A stretch of 64,000 bases of DNA from Triglochin maritima. Its lineage: Eukaryota > Streptophyta > Magnoliopsida > Alismatales > Juncaginaceae. This document shows, piece after piece, positions 45,588 through 56,591 of the stretch. The notes under the pieces were generated by a model that worked only from the letters and a program-made list of their open reading frames with translations, was not told the origin of the DNA and did not search any database. A program made the position numbers and the translations under genes. The stretch lies in assembly GCA_963682175.1 (NCBI GenBank), contig OY821791.1, forward strand, positions 30,006,326 through 30,070,325, given 5' to 3'. Each line of letters begins with the position of its first letter. Position 1 is the first letter of the stretch.

Positions 45588-48289
45588 CACTACTACAGAA
45601 AAGGGAATATTCGTCGGATATAAGGGCATATACACGTCGGATATAAGCACACCCCCATCCGACGTATATGTGTGCGTCGTCTATACATAGACGTCGGCCG
45701 TCGTATAGCCGACGTCTATACCTAACGAATAGACGTCGGCTGTAATTAGACGCCGACGTGTATTCTTTAATGTATAGACGTCGGTTAATAAACATACGAC
45801 GCCTATACTTTAGGGATAAACGTCGGGTCAATAATATACGACGCCTATACTTTAGGGATAGACGTCGGCTTACATAGGAAGCCGACGTCTATTCTTTTCT
45901 TCAGAGGATTAGACGTCGGCTTATATAAACAGCCGACGTCTATTCCCAAACCTGGACAAAAAAAAATAAATAGGATCCGACGAAATTGTTTTTAGTCATC
46001 GTCGTCGTGTACATACAACTGCACCAAATTCGTTCACCTATAAATTTCATCCACATACATCCATATACATCCCACATACAATTGACATTCACAAGCATAC
46101 ATCCACATACATCCACAAGCATCCATACAATTGACTCACAAGCATACATCCACATACATCCACAAGCATACATGCACAAACACAAACACAAAAATACAAC
46201 CACACAATTGACATTCAACACACTTGCAATTAATTCATTCTAAAATTAAGGCGATTATATTAAGGCATAAAGTGTAGGTTTGTAATACAAGTGCACTTGT
46301 TAACTAAATTACAAAAAATACAATTGGCAGTAGAACCTCTTAGTTCGTCAGCATGTTTCTGATGAAATAGCGAGCCCATCGGTCGCGAGTTTCATCGAGC
46401 TCTTGTTGCGAGAATGGATCACTATTTTTTGGGAAAACCTATCAAAAAATTACAAGTGTGTTGAGTATTAATAACTAAATATTGAAACTACAATTGAATA
46501 TACAATTGAATAACGATCTACATTACCTCGGTTAGACATACGTCTTGAGTTGCCACATCGAGGATTTCCTCCATGTATCTCATCACGTAGTAACCGCATT
46601 CCGTATTTCCAACCTGCTTCCGGTACTACAAACATAGGAATTCGCTAAATATTTGTTCCTAACTTAATTAACAAAAATGGGATAGAACGTACTCTCATTC
46701 CATGCCATGTTATTCCTGATTTTGTGGTTGTTCTCCTACCACCTAAAGCTCTGTAAACCTTAATTGCCCTGAGTAGCACAAGTTAAAATATCAATCAATA
46801 ATACTAATAAAAATCCACGAATTACTTTATTCACGACTAAACGAACTTACATATTTAGAAGTTTCTTTATTGAGTCCCTTGGTTTATTCGACCCCAACGG
46901 ATCAAACCAATATGCCGAATTGTTTAAGGGGGGCAATGAGTTATTATCATAATATTAAAAATTCAATAAATTAAGGCAATAAACATTTAAAATATTAAAA
47001 TCAAGTATTAAAACTAATTACATGAATTGACAGAAAAACATTTGAAACACAAACTATCATGTTATTAATAATAATTGGGAATAAAATTTTATTGAAATTT
47101 TGGCAGAACCTCCACTTAAAATTTAATATGTAAAATTCTTCAAATCCTGAAATCAACAAGAAAATCCTAATATCTAGGTATCTAATCACATTCACATCTA
47201 GTTATCCACTTAAATTTTATTCAAATCCTAATATCTAGTTATCTAATCACATTCACATTATGTATTTCTCTACTCAATCCAAACCAAATTCTTAACATAA
47301 TCCAAACCAAATCAATCCAATGAAAACAAAGTTTGGTTAAATCATCCAACCAACCCAACTCAATCCAAACTAAATCAATTCAATGAATATGTTTATCAAA
47401 TATCAACACATAACACACATGCAAAAAAACTCCGAGAAGAAGTTGTTTATCACGTCTACATGTCAAGAGTGTACATCCACATTGAATCGATATCTAACCA
47501 ATATTTGCACTAACCCTAATTTGGCGTTGGATTCTTGGTCTAAACTAATCCTAAATTAAGAATCTAAAATTTAGGACGAACCAGAGGAGGGAAAAGTTGT
47601 ATTGCCGGAGAAGCTCTTTGTGTTTCCCGAAGACGTCGCGGAGGAGACGGAGCTACATGCGGAGGAGGCTAAGTTAGAGAGAATATGTGGAGAAAGATGA
47701 ACTTAAAACAAGAAAAAACGAACTTAAAACCTACATGTGGAGAGAGACGGAGGAAGACGAAGGAAGAAGGAGAAGAGGGCCGGAGAAGTGGAGGAGCGCT
47801 TGGGAGCTCGCTGCGGTGCCGGAGACGGTGCGGATCGGTCGGAGGATGGTCGCGGAGGAGAGTTCGGTCGCGGGACGGCTAGGGTTTGGGTGGGTTTCGA
47901 CTGAAAAGAATGAAAGAAAACGCGTCTGTCCGATTTCTTTAAGACCTATATACGTCGGATGTTACATAACACCGACGTCTATACCTCGACGTCTATGTGG
48001 ATAGACTATAGACGTCGGTCTTAAATTACGTCCGACGTCTATAGGCCGACGTCTATACCCTATAGCCGTCGGATTCACAAGGTACTAAAACACCGACGTC
48101 TAAAGGTCGACGTCTATAAACTATAGACGTCGGCTAAACGTGTTATTTCAAAACCCGACGTCTATAGTGTCACATAGACGTCGTCTTCCATTTCAGCCGA
48201 CGTCTATGCTGTCCTCTCCACAATAGACGTCGGCCGTTACAACGGCCGACGTCTATTGGGCGACGAGTAAAGCCAATTCTGCACTAGTG
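45588..48289 (-). mobile_element. CACTA-2, non-autonomous, 2702 bp, target duplication ATA
   Basis: Ends CACTACTACAGAAAAGGG and GCACTAGTG; ATA at 45585-45587 and 48290-48292. Same family as CACTA-1, with the same TAGACGTCGG / CCGACGTCTA subterminal units, but it keeps about 700 more bases of the internal Ulp1-like gene. Confidence 0.9.
46340..46928 (-). pseudogene. Ulp1-like cysteine protease, C-terminal exons (CACTA-2)
   Basis: Four exons can be joined in frame: about 46928-46860 (YWFDPLGSNKPRDSIKKLL), 46693-46768 (IKVYRALGGRR ... GITWHGMR), 46527-46625 (YRKQVGNTECGYYVMRYMEE) and 46340-46438 (QQELDETRDRWARYFIRN, then TAA). W-x-DPL and the Q-x-x-x-x-ECGYY cysteine block are typical of C48/Ulp1 peptidases, which cleave SUMO-like modifiers; such genes are common passengers of plant CACTA and MULE elements. 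The N-terminal part is absent. Confidence 0.82.
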
Positions 48290-48334
48290 ATATTTTTGTG
48301 AGTCTTGCAGTTAGAACATTGTATGAGTTGTATT

Positions 48335-48847
48335 TAGGGCTGTCAAATTCTGCCCGAGCTCGTGAGCTCGCTCAAGCTCGGCTCGATAAAGCTCGACTCG
48401 AGCTCGGTTCATTTATTAAACGAGTCAAGCTCAAACATCAAAATCTGCTCGTTTAATAAACGAGTCAATCCCTAGCTTGGCTCGGTTAGCTCGATAAGAG
48501 CTCGTTTGGCTCGTTTAAGTTTATACACATATTACATATATGTCACAAATAAACATATTATTTTCTATATCTCAATTACCTAAAAGTAGAACATATAATT
48601 TATAAAATTATCCATTTATATGCTAACGATATTTATAAAATGTAATTATTATATTTTACAACAAGTTAATCAAGCCTTAAACAAGCTTAAATGGGCTCAA
48701 AAACTTGTTAAAAATTTTAAACGAGCAAACGAGCCAAACCCAAACATGACATCTGGCTCGTTTATTAAACGAGCCAAGCCCGAGCTCGGCTCGTTTATTA
48801 AACGAGCCAAGTTCAAACACCGTGGGCTCGGCTCGTTTACACCCCTA
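48335..48847. mobile_element. hAT-like MITE, 513 bp, target duplication GTTGTATT
   Basis: Starts TAGGGCTGTCAAA and ends TTTACACCCCTA, with GTTGTATT at 48327-48334 and 48848-48855. The body is built of GAGCTCG and CGTTTATTAAACGAGCC palindromes. It lies in the P450 intron. Confidence 0.9.
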
Positions 48848-49451
48848 GTTGTATTGGTGTAATTTTTTTCGTTAGCAATAGAAATTGACCTTGTTTTTTT
48901 TCTTCTTTCTCTCGAGAGACTTCTCTGTACGACCACTATCATAATCAAGATAGTAAGACTAATATGTATATGAATGTGATATTACCGTAAATGCCGATCT
49001 TAAAGTTTGGATGTCAAACTTGGAGCGAAGGAACTCTTCCAAAATATCATTGTATCTTGTCTCATGGTCTTTCTCCGACTTCCTTTTGTCGATCATTTGG
49101 TCAAAGTAGTCGTATAACTTTCCGAAATTCTCCTTCATACGTTGTCTCAATCTTTGGGGATCGAAAGGGGCAAGGATGGGGAAAAGATCGACCACGTTAG
49201 GTGTTCCGATAATCTCCATAATCCTTATCATCAAATCTCTCATCTCTTGCGAGGATTTGGAAGATATGTCGATCATGTCAACCGAAAATGATGTGTTTGA
49301 CAACAAATTGAGCATAGTTGTTGATACAGCTTGTGCGATGTCGATGCCTCGAGAATCACCCTTCTCCCCAATGTACGCCAATAATTCCCTAACCTTTTGT
49401 TGTCTTAGACCTTTGAACTGATCAAGTTTCTGCGTCGTGAATAAAACAGTC

Positions 49452-49517
49452 CTACAAAATCATTTCACAATTGTGCCAATAGCCGTTAGGGCAAGTAATA
49501 AATCTTCTTTCTTCAAG

Positions 49518-49584
<67 letters not shown>

Positions 49585-49627
49585 AAGCATTACGAGTTAA
49601 ATGTTGGGATTTAACTAAAATCCTTAC
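49452..49627 (-). other. P450 intron 1, 176 bp, with a TA microsatellite
   Basis: GTAAGG at the start (minus, 49627) and ATTTTGTAG at the end (49452). Joining restores LRKMYMTVLFTTQKLDQF in frame. About 57 bases (49521-49577) are a pure TA repeat. Confidence 0.75.
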
Positions 49628-50111
49628 ATGTACATCTTACGGAGGTCCTTCCACAACTGATTATGCGGTAGCCAGATAACAGACTTCTCGTACTGGCTTC
49701 GTGCATGAAGACAGTCAGGGATGAAGCGGTCGGAGACGTAAACATCGTTCTTCCGAAATACTTCTCTGGCAACATCCGACGAAGAAATGATAACGGTATT
49801 ACACTTGCCGAGTTCGAGAGTCATGAGATGGCCATAAATATTACCCAAATCAGCGAAACACCGATGAGGTAAGCCACGAAGTTGTAGGAGGTTGGCCTAT
49901 AACCGGGAGTGGAAAAGGTCCCGGTGGCGCCCGTCGCCTTCGCTGGATGGTCGATAGCAAGTGCTGGAGGACTACGGCCAATACTCCGGCAAAGACATAC
50001 CACAGAGTGGAACTTATCTCCATTATTGAGATGTCACAGCTGAGGTTGTGCTTCAAAGTTAGTTTGGGCATAAAGATTTGTGTACATAAATATTAATGCA
50101 ACAAGTACCCA

Positions 50112-50119
50112 TACTTATA
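50112..50119 (-). promoter_or_regulatory. Candidate P450 TATA box
   Basis: TATAAGTA on the minus strand, about 90 bases ahead of the ATG at 50023. Confidence 0.5.
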
Positions 50120-52969
50120 GATGCAAGTTGAGTATGTGAGTACTCAACAAACAGTTGCATTTCTTAACGTTTGTGGACTGTTTGGTATATGTTAGAGATG
50201 AAGCAAATAAAGACAAGTAATATTTCAATTATTTTCTTTTGTACGAGAGCATATGGTTAATCTCCTTATTAATGTTTTAAAAAAATAATTTCTATAATTG
50301 ATTATAATTACGTCCCCATCCTCATACTTTGAAGTTAGGAATGGAAAGCACGTAGCTACCGAATTTTGCATCTTTTAGATGTAATTTATGGTAAAAAAAG
50401 GTTTCATATCTGAAGCAATTATAACCTTGAGTGTGAATCACACGGTACTCTGTCTTCTGTAAAGATAGCTTAATGTAAGGCCTCAAATATACTAATTAAT
50501 TGTCAGTGACAGGAGTCTGGCGCATGTTCTATATTTGCTTTGGTTTATAAGACCCATGACCTGGACGACCCGGTCATCAGCTCTCTCTCTCTTCAAAATC
50601 AGCTTTCTCTCTCTTCCACATCAGCTTTCTCTTTCCTCAACCCACTTTCTTCTATTTCCTATACTATTCACATTTTAACCACAACCCAACACAACCTACC
50701 TCTCTCCTCCACATCATTTCGGGATCCATCTTGGTAAAAATTTAAAAAAAATTAAAAAATTTCTAAAAAATCAAAACAATTATAAAACGAATTTTCAAAA
50801 AAAATTATAAAAAAACTCAAACAAAAAAAATTAAAAAAATGAAAACAAAAATCAAAACAAAAAATAAAATAAAATTCAACCCGGACGCGCCACGTGGCGC
50901 GTCCGGGTTGGATGACCCAGACAACCGGGTCGACGACCCGGGCGAAGACGACCTCAAAATTTTTGCTGTTAAACTTTGTTTCACCCGGTCGTGAATGGCC
51001 GACCCCAATCTCGACCGCAAAATTACCGCGATATGTGCTCTAAGGACTGATGTCCCATTTGGATTGTAACCCCACGGGGGAATTTATGTTAAAGTTTTAT
51101 CACCGGATCATGTTAATTAATCTAAGCATGTACCAAATTTATAATAAAAAAACAAAAGCAACACAAAGGACCTCCAAACAACAGATATGTGGAAAAAAAT
51201 TATGATTTGATTAGGGGAAATTTTAGTCTTTATGCTTAAAGTAACTCACTAATTTAAAAAAGTCGTGGTACTGATCATCGTAAAAATATGTTTTTGTTTC
51301 ATGTGTTACCCAAAATACCCCTAATATTTAAAAAAAACCAAAAACCTTTTTTCCCTCTCTCTCTTTCAAGCATCCCTTCCCTCTCGGACTCTAACGAACC
51401 CAGATCGAGCTTCCCCGTCGTAGTCGAACCGAGATCGAAGAACAACTCCTCCATTGAAGTCGACGACGGATGTCAATTTTAGGGCACGATTTTTTTTTTA
51501 CTTTTTTGATATACATCTAATGATTTTTAAGGTTATGTTAGTGTTTCTATTAAAAACATAGTTGATTACCTCCTATATTGCGATTATTTTTATAGTTGTC
51601 TCAAGTGTAAATTAAATAGAACATTTCTGAGTTCAAATTAGGCAATGTCATCGAGCTCCATCGAGCCTCTCTCGAGCAATATCGACAACATCAACAAAAC
51701 ATATCAAAACAAACTCAACATTATAAGAAACAATCATCGAGCTATATCGAGCAATATCGAGTGCAACATTAAACACATTCAAATTAATTTCTTCTCTGAG
51801 AAGTCATAAATCATCGAGCTCTATCGAGTACAACAATCAAGCACATCGAATCTGATGTGACAAAAAAATTGTCAAAAATTGGATTTCAAATTAAAATTCA
51901 TAAGTTATCGAGTTTCTATCAAACTCATATCGATTACAACAATCGAGTTCAATCGAACTCTAAACATGTATAACTATCGAGCATAAACATTTATTAGTAG
52001 CATATCGTACAATGTATTCATACTATATGTATTCTTTATTTCACCACATATTTGTGTTACTCGGGTATTTGTTTCTTACATTCAAAGTTTGGAGAAAGGA
52101 GGCGAAAATGACCCACATGCAAGAAGAAAAAAGAATGATTTGGAAGCCTTCAGCACCAACAACTCGCTCGTCCACCGTCCTCCTCCATTGCCGGAGCTGA
52201 CTGCCGTAACGATGCCTCCTCCGCAATGTCTCCTCCATAGTGTCCTTCGCCCGACACAACAATTGACATCTGGTCGCTTGCCAGTCGAAGGTTTCCCAAA
52301 TTTAATTTTTTAATTTTTTGTTCATTCATTTCATAATCAATTGTCTACTTCGAAGTTGTTTTTAAGACAATTGTTTATTCTATTCCCATCCTGCTTGCAA
52401 GCAAAAACAAGACAACATTAAAAAAACCAAACCACAATAGGACAAAGTAATAATCAACAAACATAAAATGCAAACTAGAACCCCAAAACACAAATGCACA
52501 ATGTAAACTACACTTCAACAACCAAAAAAATTAATCAAATCAAAACCTTCCTAATTGCAAGTACATAACACAAAATATACCAAAATTAATCAGTGAAAAT
52601 GGCATAATCACAAATTTAGAAACAGCAACTGCGTGCAAATGCAAAATGTGGAATTGTTGGCAAACCATTAAAAGTCGGACCTTTTGGGGAACGAAACCCT
52701 AACGAACTCTAAGGTAACTCCAACAAGTACAAAGGGATTTTATTTACCTGCCAAAAGTTTTAACTTTCTAGAATTTTTGTATTTCTTTTTCACGAAATTC
52801 TAATGAATAAATTTATCAAATCACCGAAGGTGACCTAGATCGTTTTCACCGAATGTTTTTCGAAAAAATATTCTAATAGAATTTGGACTGAGATTCACGT
52901 GTTGTAAACTTGTGATTGTGCAACATCTGCCGACACACATGCATTTAGAAGCATAAATTCAATAGATAA
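50120..52969. other. Spacer with a perfect palindrome and an ATCGAG-rich tract
   Basis: 50878-50909 is a perfect 32-bp palindrome with arms AACCCGGACGCGCC around ACGT. 50577-50640 is CT-rich. At 51640-51980 the hexamer ATCGAG recurs many times (ATCGAGCTCTATCGAG-type). 51990-52150 resembles the start of the solo LTR at 55020. No gene is supportable. Confidence 0.55.
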
Positions 52970-53165
52970 AATTGAAAATTGAATATCTCGTGGACAACGA
53001 ATATGACATGGAAGAAGCTGTAGTTGTTGATGACCCAGATTGTCTTTCAAAACTTGTGATTGATGTTGAAGAACTGTTGTATGCAGGGTGTAAAATGTTC
53101 ACGAAGCTGTTATTCTTAGTTTGTCTTTTTCATTTGAAAATCTTGAATGATTGGAGTAGTAAGGT

Positions 53166-53287
53166 TGTTACATCCTAACCCTTTGTTAATTGGGTTTATT
53201 TTGTTTTAGGTGGAGGATTAGAGGAGATTGGGTTGGATTGAGATGGACGGCTAGGATGAGTGGAGGAGAAGAGTATAAGAGGTGACT

Positions 53288-53329
<42 letters not shown>

Positions 53330-54927
53330 GTGCGACTCTCTCTCCCTCTCTCCCTGTCAGCTGCTGGAGCGTGGTGGTGTGGATTGGCGAGGAAGACGGA
53401 CTCGGTGGAGTGTGCAAGGATCGTGTTGATCGGTTGCACGGTTAGGTTCCCCGGAGAAGGAGAAGAGCACTCGTGGAAGCGACATTCGTGGGTTCTTCGA
53501 AGGCTTCTTCAAGCCTTAAAGGTATGCCAAGCTTTAGGTTAATCTTCCTTTTAGCCTTTGCGAGGATTTGAGTGGCCGACGGTAGGCCGAAAGGCTCGTC
53601 GAGAACCTTGCAGCAGCTTTTCTGCTCTGGAACGGTCGACCGGCGGGTTGGCGTGGTCGACCGGGCGTAGTGTGATTCGGGCAAAAACCCTTGCATCGGT
53701 CGGACGATACTCTAGGAGTGGTCGACCGGTGATACATTTTACCAAGGGGAAATGGCTCTGGGTGTTTTCGGTCGAACGGGTCCCCTTTGCCGGTCGACCG
53801 AAAGCACTGTTGTAAGTCGGTTGGGGGCGTTGACCATCTAAACGGTCGACCGCTCGTTGACTTCGTCCGACCGGAACTTAAGTTAACTTAATGGCTGGTC
53901 GACCCGAAGAGTTGTTTCGGTCGACCGTGTAGTGCGGATTGTTGGTGAGTTTTACTGGTGGGAATCGGTCGACCGTGATTTTAGGATGGTTCTACTGTTG
54001 ATGCCTTTTGAGCAAGAGAGGATTCACAGATGGATTTCGGTCGAACGAGGCCCCTTTGTCGTTCGACCGGTTGGACGTTATTTCGGTTTTATTGCGGAAT
54101 AGTAGTGGTGTTCGGTCGACCGTTTATGGTCTTCTGTTTAACCGTTTGGCACAGTTTTGCGTGTGGATGCTTGTGTCGTGTGTGGTTGGATCTGCCTCGA
54201 GGGCAACGGGTCCCCGACCTCCTGGGGGCGACGGTACGGACATGCCGGCCTAAGAGGAGATCGTGGTTGTGGCTCTACGGAGCGGTGCCTTGTGTGCACG
54301 TGTGATTGTGGGGTTGGGGTGAGAGGACCCTTGAGACCCGTGGCCGATAATTTTCCGGCGGTGCCTTGTGTGCGTGTGTGATTGTGGGGTTGGGGTGAGA
54401 GGACCCTTGACACCCGTGGCCGATGATTTTCCGGCGGTGCCTTGTGTGCACGTGTTCTGGCCGAGACTCTGACCGGCGGTGCCTTGTGTGCACATGTGTT
54501 GTTGTTGCCGATGTTTTCCGGGAGTACCTTGTGTGCACGGGAGTTAGATATGCTTTTACTGCATTCTTCATTTCATGTTTCATATACACATGTTATGTTC
54601 ATATTTTAGGGGTTTGGCATACGGGGTTTCCCTAGGGGAAACTTAGGCATTGTTTGTTTACATGTCAGGTCGTGCACGTCAGTAGGATGTGGTGACTTCG
54701 GGCAGGAGCACCCATACCAGATCCTGTCCTTTTATCCTTCGAGGTGGATGATTTTCCCTTGTTCATGTGTTTGTATATCTTTTGCGTTGGGTTGTAATCA
54801 TCCTTGACTCGTGTATTATATAGTTTACCACTTTATATTATATATACTTGTGGTTTGGTGATGACCCCGGTGTTAATTCTTTTATCTGTTTAAAGTTTTA
54901 AATTTTCCACTGTTTCGGGGCGTTACA
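53166..54927 (+). mobile_element. Solo LTR of the chromovirus family, inside the transposase gene
   Basis: TGTTACATCCTAACC to GGGGCGTTACA, 1762 bp; flanks AAGGT (53161-53165) and AAGGC (54928-54932), four of five equal. Same family as the array at 22241-32048, opposite orientation. TATAAGA box at 53274-53280; donor CTTAAAG/GTATGCC at 53522; acceptor TTTACATGTCAG/G at 54668; CGGTCGACCG cluster at 53634-54125. Confidence 0.88.
53522..54668 (+). other. Putative intron inside the solo LTR
   Basis: 1147 bases from AAAG/GTATGCCAAG to ACATGTCAG/G, matching the LTR introns at 7484-8789 and 22501-23652 in position and content. Confidence 0.45.
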
Positions 54928-55019
54928 AAGGCATTCTCTATGCTTCTGGGTTTATTTCAAGAAACATGTCCAGATAGTGGTAGAAATATTCCGTCGTCAT
55001 ATTATGAAGCTAAGAAAAG

Positions 55020-56591
55020 TGATTAGTAGTATATCATACATTACATTCATGCTATATATTCTTTATTTCACCCCAACTTTGTACTACTCCAGTGTTTATT
55101 TGAAGTGTTTTATGGTTCAGGCGATAAAGAAGAGAAAATGACATAAACGCAAGAAGAATTGACTGATTTGGAAGGTTCTGGACATGTTTGTAATGCCAAG
55201 GATTGGATTGTAATTCAGGAAGGATTCAAGTAAAAACCCGGAGGGACTTAAGTGTAAAGAAAAAATATGTTGGTTGCAAAAGTCCAGAATCTCCCAAACC
55301 TGAGGAGTAATTCGACAATTAAAACCAAATAGGCTCGAACCAACAGCTCCAGGTGCACCCTACATGTTTATTATGTTAACCAAAGCAGTGGTTAAAATTT
55401 GGAGCGATCGAAGAAAAATGATCTGCCAGTGCCGGATTAAAATCCGCCATTGGTGAATCCGGTTAAGAGTTTGGCTCTCAAATTTTGGCCGCAGGACGAG
55501 TTGTCGGGTCAAAGAATTCCAGGACCTCTAGATCTAATTTACAGTCGTCCGATTATGCCTCCTCCAAATCCTCTAATATTCTATAAATATACTTGTAATG
55601 CCTCCTCCCCATCTTCTTCATATTTCCCCCATTAGAGTAGGTTTTAGTTTCCTATTTTAGTAGTGTAAATAAGGGGGTTGTAGAGGTGCAAACTTTGTAT
55701 TTTTATTTCTTAATTTAGTTGAGTTCTTGTTCTTTATGTTGATGTTTTCTATTTTATGCAATTTCCTTTGTGTTTGATGCTTGCATAATCTAATTTGCTA
55801 CATTTCTTTCATGATTTTTTTGTTGTTTCTATGATTTCTTTAGTTTAGAGAAGAGTAGGGAGTAGTCCATCCCCACTGGGGGTGGAGAAGTAGGCGATGT
55901 GATCATGTGTTGTATTAAGTGTGTGTGTTAAATCCCAACCTTTGAACCTCACACGATTTTCATCATCTAATGAGATTGTCACTTTTATCTTTGATGTGCT
56001 AATGCTCTTGAGTGAAGCTTAGCACATACTTAGATTAGTGAGCCTATTTAATGGGGAATGATGAGGTGAGGATAAGGATGAAGTGGAAGAATGAAACATA
56101 ACATGTGCATGCATGTGCTCATGTTGGCCTCATCTTAATTAATATCTTGTATATTTTAATGATTGTGTTAAATCTTATTTCATATGGAGACATAGTGGGG
56201 TTTGGTCTTTATGCATGAGTTCATTTAGCCTTATTTTAATTATTGTCGTGTATGTTTTAATGATAATATTTTGTTTTATTTCATGTGGAGGCAAAGTGGG
56301 ATTTGGTTTTATGGATCTCATGTATAACATGTTGTGATGAGCACAATTGAACACACACATGTACACATATCTTCATTTTCACATTTTTTCTCTACCCCCT
56401 AAGGGGTTTAGTTTTATTGTTTGTTTTCCGATTTCATACGCATCGTAGTGTAATTCCGACCTCATTCCTCTTTTCATTCCCCACTCATGTATGGTGGATT
56501 TCGACTCACACGCGCTCTTTGTGGACTCGACCCGTGCTTGCCACCGCTTCAACGCGACCGTGCACTTGCGATATTATAACTGATTCAATCA
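55020..56591 (+). mobile_element. Solo LTR, second member of the 3323-4712 family, inside the transposase gene
   Basis: Starts TGATTAGTAGTATATCATAC and ends about GATTCAATCA. It shares with 3323-4712 the TATAAATA box (55582-55589), GGGGGTGGAG motifs and the CTTGCCACCGCTTCAACGCG end. The transposase frame resumes right after it. Flanks AAAAG and AAGGC do not form a convincing duplication, so the exact ends are uncertain. Confidence 0.75.

Larger units (their letters stand above)
44912..48985 (-). other. P450 intron 2, 4074 bp, swollen by two transposons
   Basis: Starts GTAATA (minus, 48985) after TCGGCATTTACG and ends TACGTAG (44912). It contains CACTA-2 (45588-48289), a hAT MITE (48335-48847), and near 45110-45260 a short local repeat of GGCTATATAGCCAAGAGA. 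Without the two transposons and their duplications it would be about 850 bases. Confidence 0.8.
44291..50023 (-). pseudogene. Cytochrome P450 (CYP76-like), three exons, one-base frameshift
   Basis: Haem-thiolate monooxygenase of the plant A-type (CYP71 clan), membrane-anchored in the ER. Exons: 49628-50023, 48986-49451, 44291-44911. Residues 1-30 are the anchor, followed by RRRRAPPGPFPLPVIG. Later motifs: I-helix FVAGSDTNS at the start of exon 3, ExxR in VKEIMRLHP, FRPERF, and the haem loop PFGVGRRICPG. Apart from one extra C (49894/49895) after PVIG, which throws the frame before NLLQLRG, everything is open, and the joined length would be about 493 residues, normal for the family. The second intron (4074 bases) lies at the family's usual place just before the I-helix and holds a CACTA and a hAT MITE. 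The first intron (176 bases) is unusual for CYP76. A sequencing error cannot be excluded. Confidence 0.85.

Noticed and set aside
53196..53542. Ser/Leu and Arg/Glu-rich frames near a CT run
   Set aside because: Low-complexity leader of the solo LTR.
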